Below, one piece after another: positions 31,087 through 42,575 of a stretch of DNA of 64,000 nt (position 1 is its first letter; each line of letters opens with the position of its first letter). The DNA comes from Sceloporus undulatus (Eukaryota; Chordata; Lepidosauria; Squamata; Phrynosomatidae): the NCBI RefSeq assembly GCF_019175285.1, contig NC_056528.1, positions 16,771,447 through 16,835,446 of the forward strand. The letters are read 5' to 3'. A model generated the notes under the pieces. The model did no database searches. It saw nothing but the letters and a program-made list of their open reading frames with translations, and was not told where the DNA came from. The position numbers and the translations under genes are program-made.

Positions 31087-31468
31087 CCTGATTCCCACTA
31101 CCTTTTAAACCGGATTGCAATTCCATTTGAACCGGTTCAAATGACCCTGGTTACCATTTGAACTGAATCCCTGAAGCGCTTTGGAGAGAGGGACCATGAA
31201 CTAGACCCCTTTAACCCACTCCTTTTTGATGCTGATTTTTCCCTGCGTATTTTTGGATAAATCGATTCCACGCAAGTGTGAACCAGATACGGATCGAAAT
31301 CGATTTCAAATTGCCCTTCGACCGGCTGCAGCAGGTCCATTTTGAATCAATTCATTCATGAATGTGAACCACAAGTTGTTTATTTTACAGGGAAGAAATA
31401 CGATCGGGGCAAATGTAGCGTGAACCACACACCGCTGGTGAATCGATCTGTTCAAGGACCCATGTGTT
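31087..31468 (+). mobile_element. MITE family H, copy 1
   Basis: GATTCCCACTACC, AACCGGTTCAAATGACC, AAATCGATTCCACG and TCCATTTTGAATCAATTC with CATTCATGAATGTGAACC. 53340-53560 carries the same modules reversed. Rich in short inverted repeats around ATCGAT and GAATC. Confidence 0.6.
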
Positions 31469-31765
31469 TGTCTTTTTAGCCATCCATGGTATCCTCAGCA
31501 CTCTTCTCCATCACCACCTCTCCAACAAGTTGATCTTCTTTCTGTCCACTTTCTTTACTGTTCATCTCTCACATCTGTACATAGTGATGGTTAATACCAT
31601 GGTTTGGAGGATTCTGATTATGGTGCTCAGTTGTATATCTTTACATTTCAAGATCTTGTCTAGTTCTTTCATCGCTGACCTCTCCATTCCTAGCCTTCTT
31701 CTGATTTCTTGGCTGCAGTCTCCATTCTGATCAATGCTTGATCCAAGGCACAGAAAATCATTAAC
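31465..31765 (-). mobile_element. RTE/BovB LINE C-terminal fragment
   Basis: On the minus strand ACTATGTACAGATGTGAGAG, AAGAAAGTGGACAGAAAG and GGTGATGGAGAAGAGTGCTG align with the copy at 59460-59550. Confidence 0.7.
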
Positions 31766-31784
31766 TTAATAATTTCCTCATTAT

Positions 31785-31880
31785 ATAGATTGGATTAAAA
31801 CCCACAAATCCCAGGATTCTGTAGGATGGAACTGCCACAATGGTGCCAAACTGCATTGTTTCTGCAGTGCAGATTTACCT
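31785..31880. mobile_element. half of a family E MITE
   Basis: CACAAATCCCAGGATTCTG to GCATTGTTTCTGCAGTGCAG, the right arm only. Confidence 0.65.
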
Positions 31881-32660
31881 TGTGTTGACAGTACAAACAA
31901 AACCATAGTTACAATTGCATAACTAAACCCACTGACACTTTCCAGGAGGAAAACAAAACCAAGGTAAAAATTATTTGTGCCTCCTATGACAAGAAGCCCA
32001 TGGTCAGTATGCTAGTGAAGCCCCAATTCCCTGTCTCTGGTTGCTGCGACTCCTCACTATTACCACACTTAATCTTTCTCCTTGCACTGGAATCCTTGAC
32101 AAGGTGGGCAAAGGTCCATCTAGTTTGGCCGTTTCTCCATTAATGCGTTTATAACAAAGCCGCCACCGTATAGTTTAGTGTTGTGCTACCCTCCCTTTTT
32201 ATTGATTTCAATAAAAAGGATAATTTGAAGACAGACTGGGGTGTCATACTCTGGATGATGAGCGCTTCACGCAACGGATGGTTGATGTGAGACTAGGGGC
32301 AGGGGAACAAGGTGCATAAAGGGGAAATGCAGGGCAGACAGAAGGAAAAATGAGGATTGCAGTCTGTTCATAGCTTTTATGGAGCGTTCATAGTTTGGGA
32401 GGTTGGCCCATAATAAGTAAAAGGCCTGATAGGACCAAGGTGTGCTCATCTTTTCTATAAAGGTCAAGCTGTGTGTCTCTGAACAAACCTTAATCAGAGA
32501 ACCAGTGTAACGTAAGCCAAGGCTTCCCAAGCCATCTGATGTTTGCACATTTGTTTGTTTGTGGAAAGGCAGCAGTTATATGTTTCCAAGTGTGCCAGGG
32601 ATCAGGACTGTTATTTTGTTCATTGGCTATAACTGTTTCTTTGCTTTCTGGGATCTCTCC
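31881..32660. other. interval without recognised features
   Basis: No gene or known repeat. Confidence 0.45.
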
Positions 32661-32664
32661 AAGG

Positions 32665-32850
32665 TTATTGTTGCGGTTATATGCTTACGTTTCTGACTTA
32701 CGATGATGGTAAGGTGACCCTATCATGGTGTTTTCTGGGGCTGAGAGTGTGTGACTCGCCCAGTGTCACCCAGTGGTTTTCCATGGCTGAACTGGGAACT
32801 GAACCCTGATCTCCATAGTCACAGTCTGATACTCAAACAACTGGACTGAC
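32665..32850 (-). mobile_element. tRNA-headed SINE, internally deleted
   Basis: CTGACTTACGATGATGG, TCTGGGGCTGAGAGTGTG and GAACTGAACCCTGATCTCC; the central body is missing. Confidence 0.7.
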
Positions 32851-32854
32851 ACTA

Positions 32855-33030
32855 GTTCTGGGACCAGTATTTTGCCCCATGGAGACCAGGATTCAAATTC
32901 TGGACAAGTCACACTTTCTCAGCCTCAGAGGAAAGCAAGTGCAAACCCCAAATTCTGCCAAGACAACCCTGTGATAGGATCACCTAAGACTCACCATATG
33001 TCAGAAATGGAGGCACACAACAAGACAAGT
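32855..33030 (+). mobile_element. tRNA-headed SINE, internally deleted
   Basis: GGAGACCAGGATTCAAATTC, then CACACTTTCTCAGCCTCAG to GGAGGCACACAACAAG. Part of the head and the mid body are lost. Confidence 0.65.
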
Positions 33031-33032
33031 AT

Positions 33033-33072
33033 ATTGTAACCCACCTTGATCCATAGGGAGAGGCTGGATATA

Positions 33073-33133
<61 letters not shown>

Positions 33134-33167
33134 TGTGCTTATGTGGAGGTTTGACTGNNNNNNNNNN
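33033..33167 (+). repeat. LINE-type 3' tail with (AAT)n and an assembly gap
   Basis: ACCCACCTTGATCCATAGGG, GGCTGGATATAAAT and (AAT)n to 33132 follow the L2/CR1-type 3' end plan. Ten Ns lie at 33158-33167. Confidence 0.6.
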
Positions 33168-33795
33168 TATTTATTCTGCCTGTTTTCCAAAATTCATTTC
33201 TGGCTCCTTTAATGTCTTGCAAAATACTGCTATGAATGAAAATGCACATTTAAAAACAAATGCAAAAAGAGTGCTCTAGAAAGGAAAAAACCCAACAACC
33301 TCAAAACATTAATGCAGGAACAGATACTTCTAGTTTTAAAATCATGGAGCCTGGAAACATATTCTTGTCAGACATTGTGGTATGTGGCTCCCAGCCACTG
33401 GAGATTGTATCCTGAGCTCCTTAAAGTATTCTGGCTTTTGGAAATATTAGCCTAAGCAGTTCTGAGTAATATTTCGGGAAAGTATTATATTGGCTTTAGC
33501 TACTATAAGTCTGGCATTAGTAACAAAACTCCGGTAAAGTACCTGATGAAAACAAGGCATTCTTACAAGATGGAGGTATGTGTATAAAAACAATGTACCC
33601 TTAGGCTGTATTAAAGATCCCCTCATTTCAAAAGATGGGATTAGAAAGAAATCTAATTTTCCAAGCCTTCATTTAAGAGAAGAAAAGAGAAAGAAAGCAA
33701 ACATCTGTAAGCCTAATGGTGAAAGTCCACAATCTTATGACATGTTAGAACATCACAATGTTCAAATTGAATTAATTCATCAAACATACACAGGA
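33168..33795. other. interval without recognised features
   Basis: No gene or known repeat. Confidence 0.45.
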
Positions 33796-33799
33796 CACA

Positions 33800-34075
33800 A
33801 CCCTGGACTCCAGAGTTGCAGTCAAATACTCAAACTACGCAATGTTGTTGTTGGTATTGTTGTGTGCCTTCAAGTTGTTTTCGAATTATGGCAACCCTAT
33901 CATGGGCTTTTCTTGGCAAGCTTTGGTCAGAGGAAGTTTGCCATTGCATCCCCTGAGGCTGAGAGAGTGTGACTTGCCCCAGGTCATCCAGTGGGTTTCA
34001 TGGCTGAGCGGGGAATCGAACCCTGGTCTCCAGAGTCATAGTCCAACACTCAAACCTCTATGCCATGCTGGCTCT
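33800..34075 (-). mobile_element. tRNA-headed SINE plus a short head fragment
   Basis: 33842-34075 is nearly complete (GGGAATCGAACCCTGGTCTCC). A second head piece lies at 33800-33841. Confidence 0.85.
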
Positions 34076-34078
34076 ATG

Positions 34079-34442
34079 GAGTTTATCACACAGGATGAAA
34101 ACCACGCAGAAATGAAATTCAAACTGAAAACAATCCACATTTGCTGGTTGTTTTTTAGAGGACGATTGGGATAAACCCGAAGAGAAACTTGAAAAAAAAA
34201 AACCACATTTGCGGGATGTTTTTTTAGATGACGTTTGCGTGAAAGAGAAATAGCACTAAAAAAACCCGAACGCAAAGTTGTCAAAACCAGCTCCTTTTGA
34301 CTTTTGTTAAATTCTGAAAGTACAAAGGAGCTTATTTTGCATTATTTCTCTTTCACGTCAACGCATCTGACAAACAACACCCAGATTTTAAAATCCCGTT
34401 TCTGCATGGGGTTTTACGAATTCACCCTCCATATGATAAACT
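34079..34442. mobile_element. MITE family D-like, long copy
   Basis: Inverted ends GGAGTTTATCACACAGG and CCATATGATAAACTCC. Inside, ACCACATTTGCGGG and CGTTTGCGTGAAAGAGAAATAG face ATTTCTCTTTCACGTCAACGC. No coding capacity. Confidence 0.6.
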
Positions 34443-34463
34443 CCTATGTGACATTATGTGAAA

Positions 34464-34665
34464 CCTGTTGCTGTTGGGTACCTTCAAGTCATTTTTTACT
34501 TATGGAGACCCTAAGGTGAATCTATCACAGGGTTTTCTGGGGCTGAGAGTGTGTGACTTGCCCAATATTACCTAGTGGGTTTCCATGACTAACCAGGGAA
34601 TTGAACCCTGATCTCCAGAGTCGCAGTCCAACACTCAAACTACTATGTCACGCTGGCTCCTATAT
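34464..34665 (-). mobile_element. tRNA-headed SINE, internally deleted
   Basis: GGTACCTTCAAGTC to GGAATTGAACCCTGATCTCC and CACTCAAACTACTATG; the same internal deletion is seen in the copy at 32665-32850. Confidence 0.75.
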
Positions 34666-34899
34666 AAAACCTTCATCAATTTCATGTTTAGACTTGGGTT
34701 TTCTCTCCAAGAGATCTCATCATGTATGGGGAAATATTCCAAAATACCAAAGAGAACTCCTCCAAAACCCAAAATGTGTCTAGTGCCAAGCATTTCGGAC
34801 AAGGGAGACTCAACCTGTCTGAAGGGGAAAAAGGGAAAGAGATAGTGACCGTGCTGCTTTTTAAATGAGCGCTCAGCCTGAAAGAGGGATCAAGCCAGA

Positions 34900-35385
34900 G
34901 TTCACCTCATTGGGTCCGGTCCCTCACCTGAGGGCTTGCTTATTGATAACTCTGTCATCCTTCCTAATATTGGAGAGATAATGGCGCTCAGTGCTTAGCC
35001 GCTCTCAGGCTATTAACTGCACTTCTTATCCCTTTTTCTAAAAGGTTCTTAGCCAGCTGAGGGAACAAAGGCAGCCTTCAGTCGACGGAGACCTAAATTG
35101 CGGGCCGGTATTCCGAATCCTGAAAGACACAACTGTTACACTTACAAGGAGCCTCCCAAAGCTGGAGAGGAGAGAAATGTCAAAGGTTACCCGCCGGTGT
35201 TATCTGAAAATGACTGGGCAAGGAGTCCCTCCTTGCGATGACAGAAGCTTGCGGAGAAATTACAGAAAATTGCCTGTTTTGTCAACATTTTTCTGAAAGG
35301 CATCCAGTTTCAGGGAGTTAAAGGGCGCTCAGTCATCCAGGAATTGACTGACAAATACTCTATTATTTCAGCTATGTAAAAAAGT
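34900..35385. promoter_or_regulatory. candidate conserved non-coding element
   Basis: A 480-bp repeat-free block with TATTGGAGAGATAATGGCGC, GGCTATTAACTGCAC, GCCAGCTGAGGGAACAAAGG and CAGTCATCCAGGAATTGACTG. It looks constrained, but this was not tested. Confidence 0.35.
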
Positions 35386-35682
35386 GATATTTTATATCAT
35401 TTCTTTGAACGATTGTTAAGTGACTGGAGGGCAGGTTTGACATACAAGATAATCCGGGTAATATTTCCAGTTTGGAGGCAGACGTCCCCGGCTGTTTTGT
35501 GTCTCCTTGACACAGACACACGCACTCTTGCACACTTTTCTCCGCACACACCGGACACGTTGAAGGCCTCTGTGAAAGATGTGGGCAATGGCGATACAGG
35601 TGAACTGAGCCAGTGGCTGAACCAAAGATGTGAAACACAGCAATTCTGGGAAGGATCAGAATGACATTTTAACACAGAGAGT

Positions 35683-36018
35683 GTCCATACTGTAGAAATA
35701 AAGCAGTTTAACACCACTTTTAACTGCCATGACTCTAGGTTTATAACAATGCAGAAATAAAGCAGTGGCCCCACTTTAACTGTAATGACTCTGGGTGCAT
35801 CCACACTGCAAAAATAAAGCAGTTTGACACCACTTTTACTTGCCACGACTCTGTCTTACAGAATCCTGGGATCTGTAGTTTGGTGAGGCACCAGAGTCTT
35901 TCTCCAAAAGACCAATCTGACTACCTCCCCAAACTACAAATCTTAAGTGGTATCCACAGGATGGAGCCATGACAGCGAGAGGTGTGTCAAACTGCTTCAT
36001 TTCTGCAGTGTGGAAGAG
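35683..36018. mobile_element. family E MITE with three left arms in tandem
   Basis: CATACTGTAGAAATAAAGCAG, AACAATGCAGAAATAAAGCAG and CACACTGCAAAAATAAAGCAG start three successive left arms (about 35690, 35748 and 35800). One right arm closes the element (CTGCTTCATTTCTGCAGTGTGG). Confidence 0.75.
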
Positions 36019-36043
36019 ATGACAATCTCATGTTAAAAGATAC

Positions 36044-36128
36044 TGTTGTTGTGCACCATCAAGTTATTTCTGACTTACGGTGGCCCTAAGGCGAACCTAT
36101 CATGGGGTTTCCTTGGCATGATTTGTTG
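36044..36128 (-). mobile_element. 3' end of a tRNA-headed SINE
   Basis: TTGTTGTGCACCATCAAG to CCTTGGCATGATTTGTTG. Confidence 0.75.
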
Positions 36129-37190
36129 CCTTGCCCCACTCATCCCATCTCTTCCTCTGAGCGCCAGTGTTTTAAAGGGATGCAGATGAATGCACAGAAT
36201 GCTTCTGCCAAAAGGCAGATATTTGGGGACCATTGTCCTTTGGGTGTCACCTGGTGCTCTCTGAACCCCTTGCACATCCCTTGTGATGCCTCTGACCAAA
36301 TCCCTGGCCAATATTCTGCCCAATATAGATCCATCTACGATCAACCTTGGAAGTTGATTTAAAAACTCCTCAACTTCTCCTGGTCTCTCTAAATAGTGAA
36401 CCAGAAGTTCCGCTGAGAAAACGTGAGTTAGTTCTGGTTGCTCTGTCCGATCGCTTTTTCTTTGCCCAGTGATTTATGACTGGTGCGAATTGGTTTTGAC
36501 TTGCATCCTCTTGCCATCTCCGCTGATCACTTTTCTTTAAAGGTATCTCTCTGCACTGTCAGAAAACAGAACATTTTTTCCCCCTTTGGAGAAAAGCAGC
36601 CTGTTTCAAGCCCAAACATTCAAAGCGGAGCTGACTATTACAACTCATTTAGAACAGCGGTGATTTGTGCTATGATGGGATGTCAATCTGACATGTACCG
36701 AAATGCGATACTCCATCCATGTGATCTCTGGGTTGGTTTCATTTGCTGAGTAGGCAACTCACCTTGTGACCTCCACAATAGCATAACTTGGCTCATTCCA
36801 AGCGCCAGATGTCAGTTTCATTAGCCTCAATGAGGCTATTTGGCCATGTATTAAAGTTCTGAGTTACACAAAATTGCTCTTCAAAATAGAGAACTTTCCT
36901 CCCCTCCAAAAAAGCCCCTTCACAATCATCTAATCCTTTAAGTTTGTCAATACCAGCATTCTCTTCCAAATGCAGCTTGGCGGCCATCAGTTATCAGACA
37001 TCTCGGGTTTAGGAATTTCCTTCTGCAAGGCAAATGTGTTTTTCTCCTTCATTTAAAATTAAAACTAAAAAAATGTTTTAGAGACAGATTTTGACAGCAA
37101 TGTCTTAGTACAATACATTTCCTTATCCACATGATGAAGCTGAGCATTTATCTGAGGTCTCTGGGCCAAATATCTGAAACCAGGGCCATT
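36129..37190. other. interval without recognised features
   Basis: No gene. Parts of 36430-37010 are repeat-free and complex and might be constrained. Confidence 0.4.
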
Positions 37191-37194
37191 TTAT

Positions 37195-37315
37195 ATACTG
37201 GACACCATTTTACTATGCCATTGTATCTAGTGGGACTTGAGCATCTATGAATTTTTGTACCAACGAGGGTTCTGGAACCAAATACCTGCAGATACTAAGG
37301 ACCCACTGTATTCCT
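37195..37315 (-). mobile_element. Tigger/MER2-like fragment
   Basis: GTGGGACTTGAGCATCTATG, GAACCAAATACC and TACTAAGGACCCACTG match the element end seen at 16250-16350. Confidence 0.5.
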
Positions 37316-37542
37316 TCTCACTTATTAGTGAGACAATATAAGAAACACTTGAAATTGAGTCTACTTGTTTCTAGTGAGAAGGTGGATGCAGAGCAGAATG
37401 GACGGTGAGTCCTGGCTCAACAACAACTAGGAGGGAAGGAGGAAACTGATTAAATAAATACAGAGTCTATCTGAAGACTCTTTGTAAGTTGCAGCAACAC
37501 ATGGATTAACCCATGCAAATTGTAGCAAGCTGATTTTTTAAT

Positions 37543-37657
37543 ACGTAGAGAGATCTTGTAGCGCCTTTGAGACTATCTGAAAGAAAGAAGTTGGTAGCAT
37601 GAGCTTTAGTAGACTGAAGTCTACTTCCTCAGATGCACATGATAGAGTGGAAGCCAA

Positions 37658-37706
<49 letters not shown>
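37543..37706 (+). repeat. family F fragment followed by (CA)n
   Basis: GTAGAGAGATCTTGTAGCGCC to CTACTTCCTCAGATGC, then (CA)n at 37660-37706. Confidence 0.65.
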
Positions 37707-37712
<6 letters not shown>

Positions 37713-39730
37713 ATATGCCATTGGTATGTGACAATGTCAATTCAAATTCAAAATAGTTTTTTAATAGTCGATCTGGAGTTCTGCACACAGACCCTTTGTC
37801 CTCCCTTTTGTAAGGATAGATTCCATCTCTCTTTCTTCGGTGATGCATAAGTGACCATTTTGCTGAGCAGCAATGAAAAGAGGCTATGAAAATAGGGATA
37901 TATTAGAAATATACTGGAATATTTTTAATAATCTTTGCGAAATGTGGGAAGGGACATGTGCGTGCTCACACAGAGAGATGTAGAAAATCATCTATAAGCA
38001 TATACTACCGGTTTTGGCACAGCACCTGTGTTCTTCCCCCAGTTATGTTTCCAGAAGCCTAATGATATGCATTCTCCAGTTGCTGAACATAGCTAATGTG
38101 TCATTCATCTGTCAGATCAATGTGTTGCCGCAGCCTTCATCTCCCCATTTCCTGCAATGGGATTCCTGCTGCAAGTCATGATGTTTTTCTGATTTTTCTG
38201 ATGCACAAAGGTGAGATGCTTCAGATAAGCTGAAGCGCTGCAGGGCCTCCTCTTAGGAACCACCATTTCTCATGCGCCGCTTGAAAGACTTTTGGCTGGT
38301 TGGAGTTTCCTGGGAGGCAGTGATCAAGTTGCACGTTGGTGCTATAACTTGATTCCACAAGGACCTGTCATCATCAGGACCAGCGATGTTGCTGTCTTAG
38401 GCCAAGACATTTTATATGGAAGCTGGTCTGTTTGATTCAAATGGCCAATCACACTTTCATTTCTTATGAGGACCACTTCCATCATTGGTCAATCCAAAAA
38501 AATGCTGCTAATATTAAGTACGCAACCAAATAAATGCTCAGCACAGATTGTCTAATGCTTATGATGTCATAAACAACTCCCTTCCTTAGTCCCCAAAGGA
38601 CTTTTGCAGTTGTTTTAAAAATGCTTCTACTTTTTAGACAAGCAAAGAAGGATCAATCTGCTAGCAGGTCATTATAAAGCAACCCAGCCAAGATGATGTG
38701 TGGTCTTAAGAGAAAGGAGGATGCTTGCTCCATTGCTCATCTTGCTTCAATGTATGGCTATCCCTGAACGAAAAAGCTGATAGTACTACGATTTCTTTTT
38801 GTTGTCTTTGCTTTGTGTGGTGCTGATGTGGCTAAAGAGGAGCTTTCCTTGTCTGGTAGACTATAAATTCTTTAAATTGTGTAGTCCTATTCTCCAGAGA
38901 TACTGGGTTGGATAGAGAACAGCTCTGTAGTGCTAATCGACTCCACAAGACTGCAACGGCTTGGCAAGATCTTATTACTCCTCTCCCGATAGGCTGCGAA
39001 TGTGTTGCCATTCTTTCCTTGTCTTGTCTTGTTTTCTGGAAATGGTTTCTGGTTCCCAACTTAAGAGAAAAGTCTGGATTGTTAGGAAAGGATGACGCTT
39101 GTGACGTATATTTGGCACCTTCCAGAGGCATCCCACTCAAACCAGCCTGGCGATGATCTCAGGGTTCCTGCCATGGCAGATGGCATTTCAAACAGGAACA
39201 CGGATCCCCCTAAGCCTTTGGTGGTTCCTTTCGCCAGCTGTGAGCCGAGGGTTACTTTCTTCCTTGTTTTGCTCCCAGTGTGCAACAACAGCTTAAGTGA
39301 GAGGGATATGAGACAGGGCTAAGGGCTGGGAAATATCATGCCGTAGGCCTCTCAGCGTGCCCCAGAGGAGGCCAACGGCACACGAGCCCCACTTAAGGGA
39401 AGCAACTTTGGAAGCGGGAATAAATCAGCGGCCCATCGTGATGTGAGAGGAACCGAAGTTTAATAGCTTTCCCATCCCCTCCCCAGCTGCTATGGGAAAC
39501 ATGATGCGGCTGTAGGTGCATTACTCCTCGTTCTGGTGTCAGAAGGAGATTAGGGGGATTTGTTACCACATCCTGCATGAGCCAACAAGACTAGTAATGC
39601 TAAAAGGGAGGGGATGGGATGGAAATGAGACTCGCAGAGCGGTGGAGGCTTGGTTTATGTTGGCTTGAGTGTCCGGGACTCTTCCAAATCTTCCATGTTC
39701 TCCTGCTCTCTTCAACATGTCTTCAAGAGT
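37707..39730. other. 2-kb repeat-poor interval
   Basis: No SINE, LINE or MITE recognised and no gene. 39370-39570 (GGAAGCAACTTTGGAAGCGGG, GCGGCCCATCGTGATGTGAG) is complex, repeat-free sequence and a weak candidate for constraint. Confidence 0.4.
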
Positions 39731-39734
39731 GGGA

Positions 39735-39957
39735 ATCCAGGGAGGTGTAGTGGTTCGAGCATTGGACTATGACTCTGGAGACTAGGGTTCAAATGCGAAC
39801 TTGGCCATGGAAACCCACTGGGTGACCCTGGCCAAGTTATACTCTCTCAGCTTCAGAAGATAGCAATGGCAAACCCTCTCTGAAGAGATTTGCCAAGAGA
39901 ATCCTATGATAGGTTCACTTTAGGGTCTCCAATGACTTGAAGACACACAGCAAAGAG
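39735..39957 (+). mobile_element. tRNA-headed SINE, full length
   Basis: GTGTAGTGGTTCGAGCATTGG to GACTTGAAGACACACAGC. The B box reads GGTTCAAATGC, slightly diverged. Confidence 0.85.
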
Positions 39958-40084
39958 GGAATGACCGATTTTCAGTGCTGAGCTGGGAGCCAGGGGTGGC
40001 AATGGTAAGGAAGCAGTTTCCAGTCAAACGTTACAAGAAGCTTCCTAATGGGAAGATGGACTGTTGGACAGTAGTCTGAAATGT

Positions 40085-40245
40085 CTATAGAGCAATGGGC
40101 TCTCTTTTGAGAAAGGTACTTATGCAGACACTGGAGGGCCATCTGTTAGGAATACTGTGGCTGAATCTTACTTTTAGCAGTTGGTTTAGATGGCCTCCAA
40201 AATCCCTTCTACATCTATTTGTGATTCTGTGGTGCATCCCATAAT
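40085..40245 (+). mobile_element. CR1-type LINE 3' end
   Basis: GACACTGGAGGGCCATCTGTTAGG, GATGGCCTCCAAAATCCC and TGTGATTCTGTGG follow the CR1 terminus. Confidence 0.65.
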
Positions 40246-40309
40246 GCATGTGACAGAAAACCATCTCCTATGTTCCCATCAAGTTGGCATGGCCAGATGT
40301 CATAATTGC

Positions 40310-40430
40310 AAAGGCAACACCAAATGTTAGAAATCCATGGATATGGAGGGCCGACTGTATATTTAATATTTTCAATCCTTGGATGGTTGAATCCAGAATC
40401 TGTAGATGTGGAGGTCCAACTGTACTAAGC
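40310..40430 (+). mobile_element. Tigger-like fragment
   Basis: ATCCATGGATATGGAGGGCC, GACTGTATATTTAATATTTTC and TGGTTGAATCCAGAATCTG match Tigger-type ends. Confidence 0.5.
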
Positions 40431-40451
40431 AGTGTGCTTTTATTTTTGGTT

Positions 40452-40681
40452 TGTCTTGGTGTAGTGGTTCAGGTGTTGGCCTATGATTTTGGAGACCAGC
40501 ATTCATTCCCTCACTTGGCCATGAAAACCACTGAGTGACTTTGGACAAGTCACACTCTCTCAGCCTCAGGGGAAGGCAAGGGCAAACCTCTTCTGAACAA
40601 ATCTTGCCAAGAAAACCCCAGAATAGGTTCACCTTAGGGTTGCCAAATGACTTGAAGGCACACAACAATAACAACAACAAC
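40452..40681 (+). mobile_element. tRNA-headed SINE, full length
   Basis: GTAGTGGTTCAGGTGTTGG to CTTGAAGGCACACAACAATAAC; the B box region is diverged. Confidence 0.85.
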
Positions 40682-41690
40682 ATTCAATATCACCCATTCT
40701 AAGTTGCCAATCCCAAGTGTCTCATTCAAAAGACAGAAGCATCCAGAGACTCTATGATGAAATATGCATTCTGCCCATAAAGCTACAGTTTTGGTGGACA
40801 TAAATAAGCATTTCGCACCCTAGTCCACCCTTAAGTACAGTTGTCCAAAACAGAACAGGGGACTCTTTTAAGGTAATAGGGCTCCAAGTGTGCATCCAAA
40901 TTCCCTAGTGTCTTTCCAAGTTGCAAGACTGGGGCAAAAGGGTACATGAAATAACCATAACCAGTTGGGCTAAAGAGTATCTAGTGCCACTTCTCAGTGA
41001 TGTAAACGTTGTTCACAGTTCTGCATTACATATTTTTGCATTAAGGAGGGGAAAGGAGCATAAAAAGGCAATTAAATCCCTTGAACTGTTGCTGTTTTGG
41101 AAAATTAAAAAACAAAACACGGTCTCCTTGCTGGGGCCCTAGTACTTGTGTTTGATAGCCATTTGCGCCGGTTTTAACCTGGCTTCTTTTCCATTAAAAA
41201 GAGGTTGTTAATGAGTCCCCCGGGAACTTTGAAAATAACAAGACGTTTACTTAAAGAAAAAAAAGTATAAGCGTGAGAGAAAACATTTGCGAGAGGAGAC
41301 GCTTGGAACACTGGACGCTTCTGTCTTGAGGCAGAAAAGCGGGCCCAGCAAATCTCTACTGTCGCGTTACACATTTGGCATCTTGACTGACTGCGGACAG
41401 CTTTAGCCACCAGAAAAGCTGGCATGTTCTATGTAACGCTGTCGCAAACCCGAAGAATTAAATGATATTTCAGTTTCACACATCCACTCGCTCAGACAAC
41501 TCTCACAAGGGCAGGGCTACTTCTGTTGAAAGCAGAACTTTGTTCGGTGTTTCCAACCAATTCAAGGAGCCTACATTTTGCTCTTTTTAAGACGGTTAGT
41601 TTTAATTCCTCACTTACGTGATTTCCCCCCCTTTATGTATCATTTGTTATGTCTTAGGGCTTCCTGAGGTGGAATGCCAAATAAATACCC
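40682..41690. other. interval without recognised repeats
   Basis: No gene. 41130-41480 (TTGCGCCGGTTTTAACC, GAGGTTGTTAATGAGTCC) is repeat-free and a weak candidate for a conserved element. Confidence 0.4.
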
Positions 41691-41694
41691 TCCA

Positions 41695-41930
41695 AGTGTC
41701 CGGATTTGGCAGGGACAGTCCCAACGGATCCTTTGTCATCCCACTTTTTCAGCTGATTATAAAATGTCCCAGTTTCTTGCATATCCTCCCGCTTTCCCTC
41801 TTTCTACTCAGCTCATTTCAATGGAGAAGCCAGGGACCGAAGTGGGGCTTTCTGCGTGTAAAGAATGTGCTATTGCCCTTCATATCAAAATAAAGGAATT
41901 TTCTGGTCCTCATTATTCAGAATAAATGGC
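41695..41930 (-). repeat. family X fragment
   Basis: CCACTTTTTCAGCTGATTATAAAATG and GGACAGTCCC, reversed, match the 3' end of family X at 59215-59275 and 14100-14170. Confidence 0.5.
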
Positions 41931-41981
41931 TGACTTAAGTGGGAACATAGGAGGCCATTGGCTGATCTAGCTTAGCAAATA

Positions 41982-42075
41982 TCTATCTATCTATCTATCT
42001 AATCTATCTATCGTGGGCCCATGATATCCATTAGGGTTTGGTTCCTGGATATGCATGGATACCCAGAGGGTAGGA
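41982..42075. repeat. (ATCT)n and a Tigger-like fragment
   Basis: (ATCT)n at 41980-42012 is followed by GTGGGCCCATGATATCCATTAG and GTTTGGTTCCTGG. Confidence 0.6.
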
Positions 42076-42120
42076 CAAGCTCTAATGGTTTTAAATTACA
42101 GGAGGGTAGATTTCGATTAA

Positions 42121-42345
42121 GGAGCCCTGGTGGCACAGTGGTTAAATACCAGTATTGAAGCCACAAGATTGTGAGTTCAATGCCAGGGTTCCAAGGTTGG
42201 CTCAGCCATCCTTTCGTAGGTCAGTAAAATGAGTACCCATCTTGTTGGGGGCAACTGTCGTACATGTTGTAAATTACTTCAAGAGTGCTGAATTCACTAT
42301 TAAGCGGTATAGAAATGTAAATGCCATTGATGTTGCTATTAAAAG
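42121..42345 (+). mobile_element. Sauria SINE, full length
   Basis: Starts GGAGCCCTGGTGGCACAGTGG, has GTGAGTTCAATGCCAGG as the B-box region, GGTCAGTAAAATGAGTACCC, and ends GCGGTATAGAAATGTAAATG then TTGCTATT repeats. It sits directly upstream of a CR1 3' end. Confidence 0.9.
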
Positions 42346-42535
42346 GAATTTCTTGACAGTAAGAGCTCTCAGCAATGAAACCAACAAACCAGAGAAGTGG
42401 TAGGTTCTCTAGATTGCTCCAAAAAGATGCCGGACCGCTACCTGCTGGGGATGTTTTAGCTGGAGATCCTGCACTGAGTATGAGGTTGAATTTGATGGTT
42501 CATGGAACTCTTCCCAACTCAATGGCTCCTACATA
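42346..42535 (+). mobile_element. CR1 LINE 3' end
   Basis: AGGAATTTCTTGACAGTAAGAGC, GATTGCTCCAAAAAGATGCC and CTCTTCCCAACTCAATGGCTCC follow the CR1 3' region in order. Confidence 0.7.
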
Positions 42536-42540
42536 AAAGA

Positions 42541-42575
<35 letters not shown>

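Noticed and set aside
33046-33132. Poly-Asn and poly-Tyr frames
   Set aside because: Translation of an (AAT)n microsatellite.
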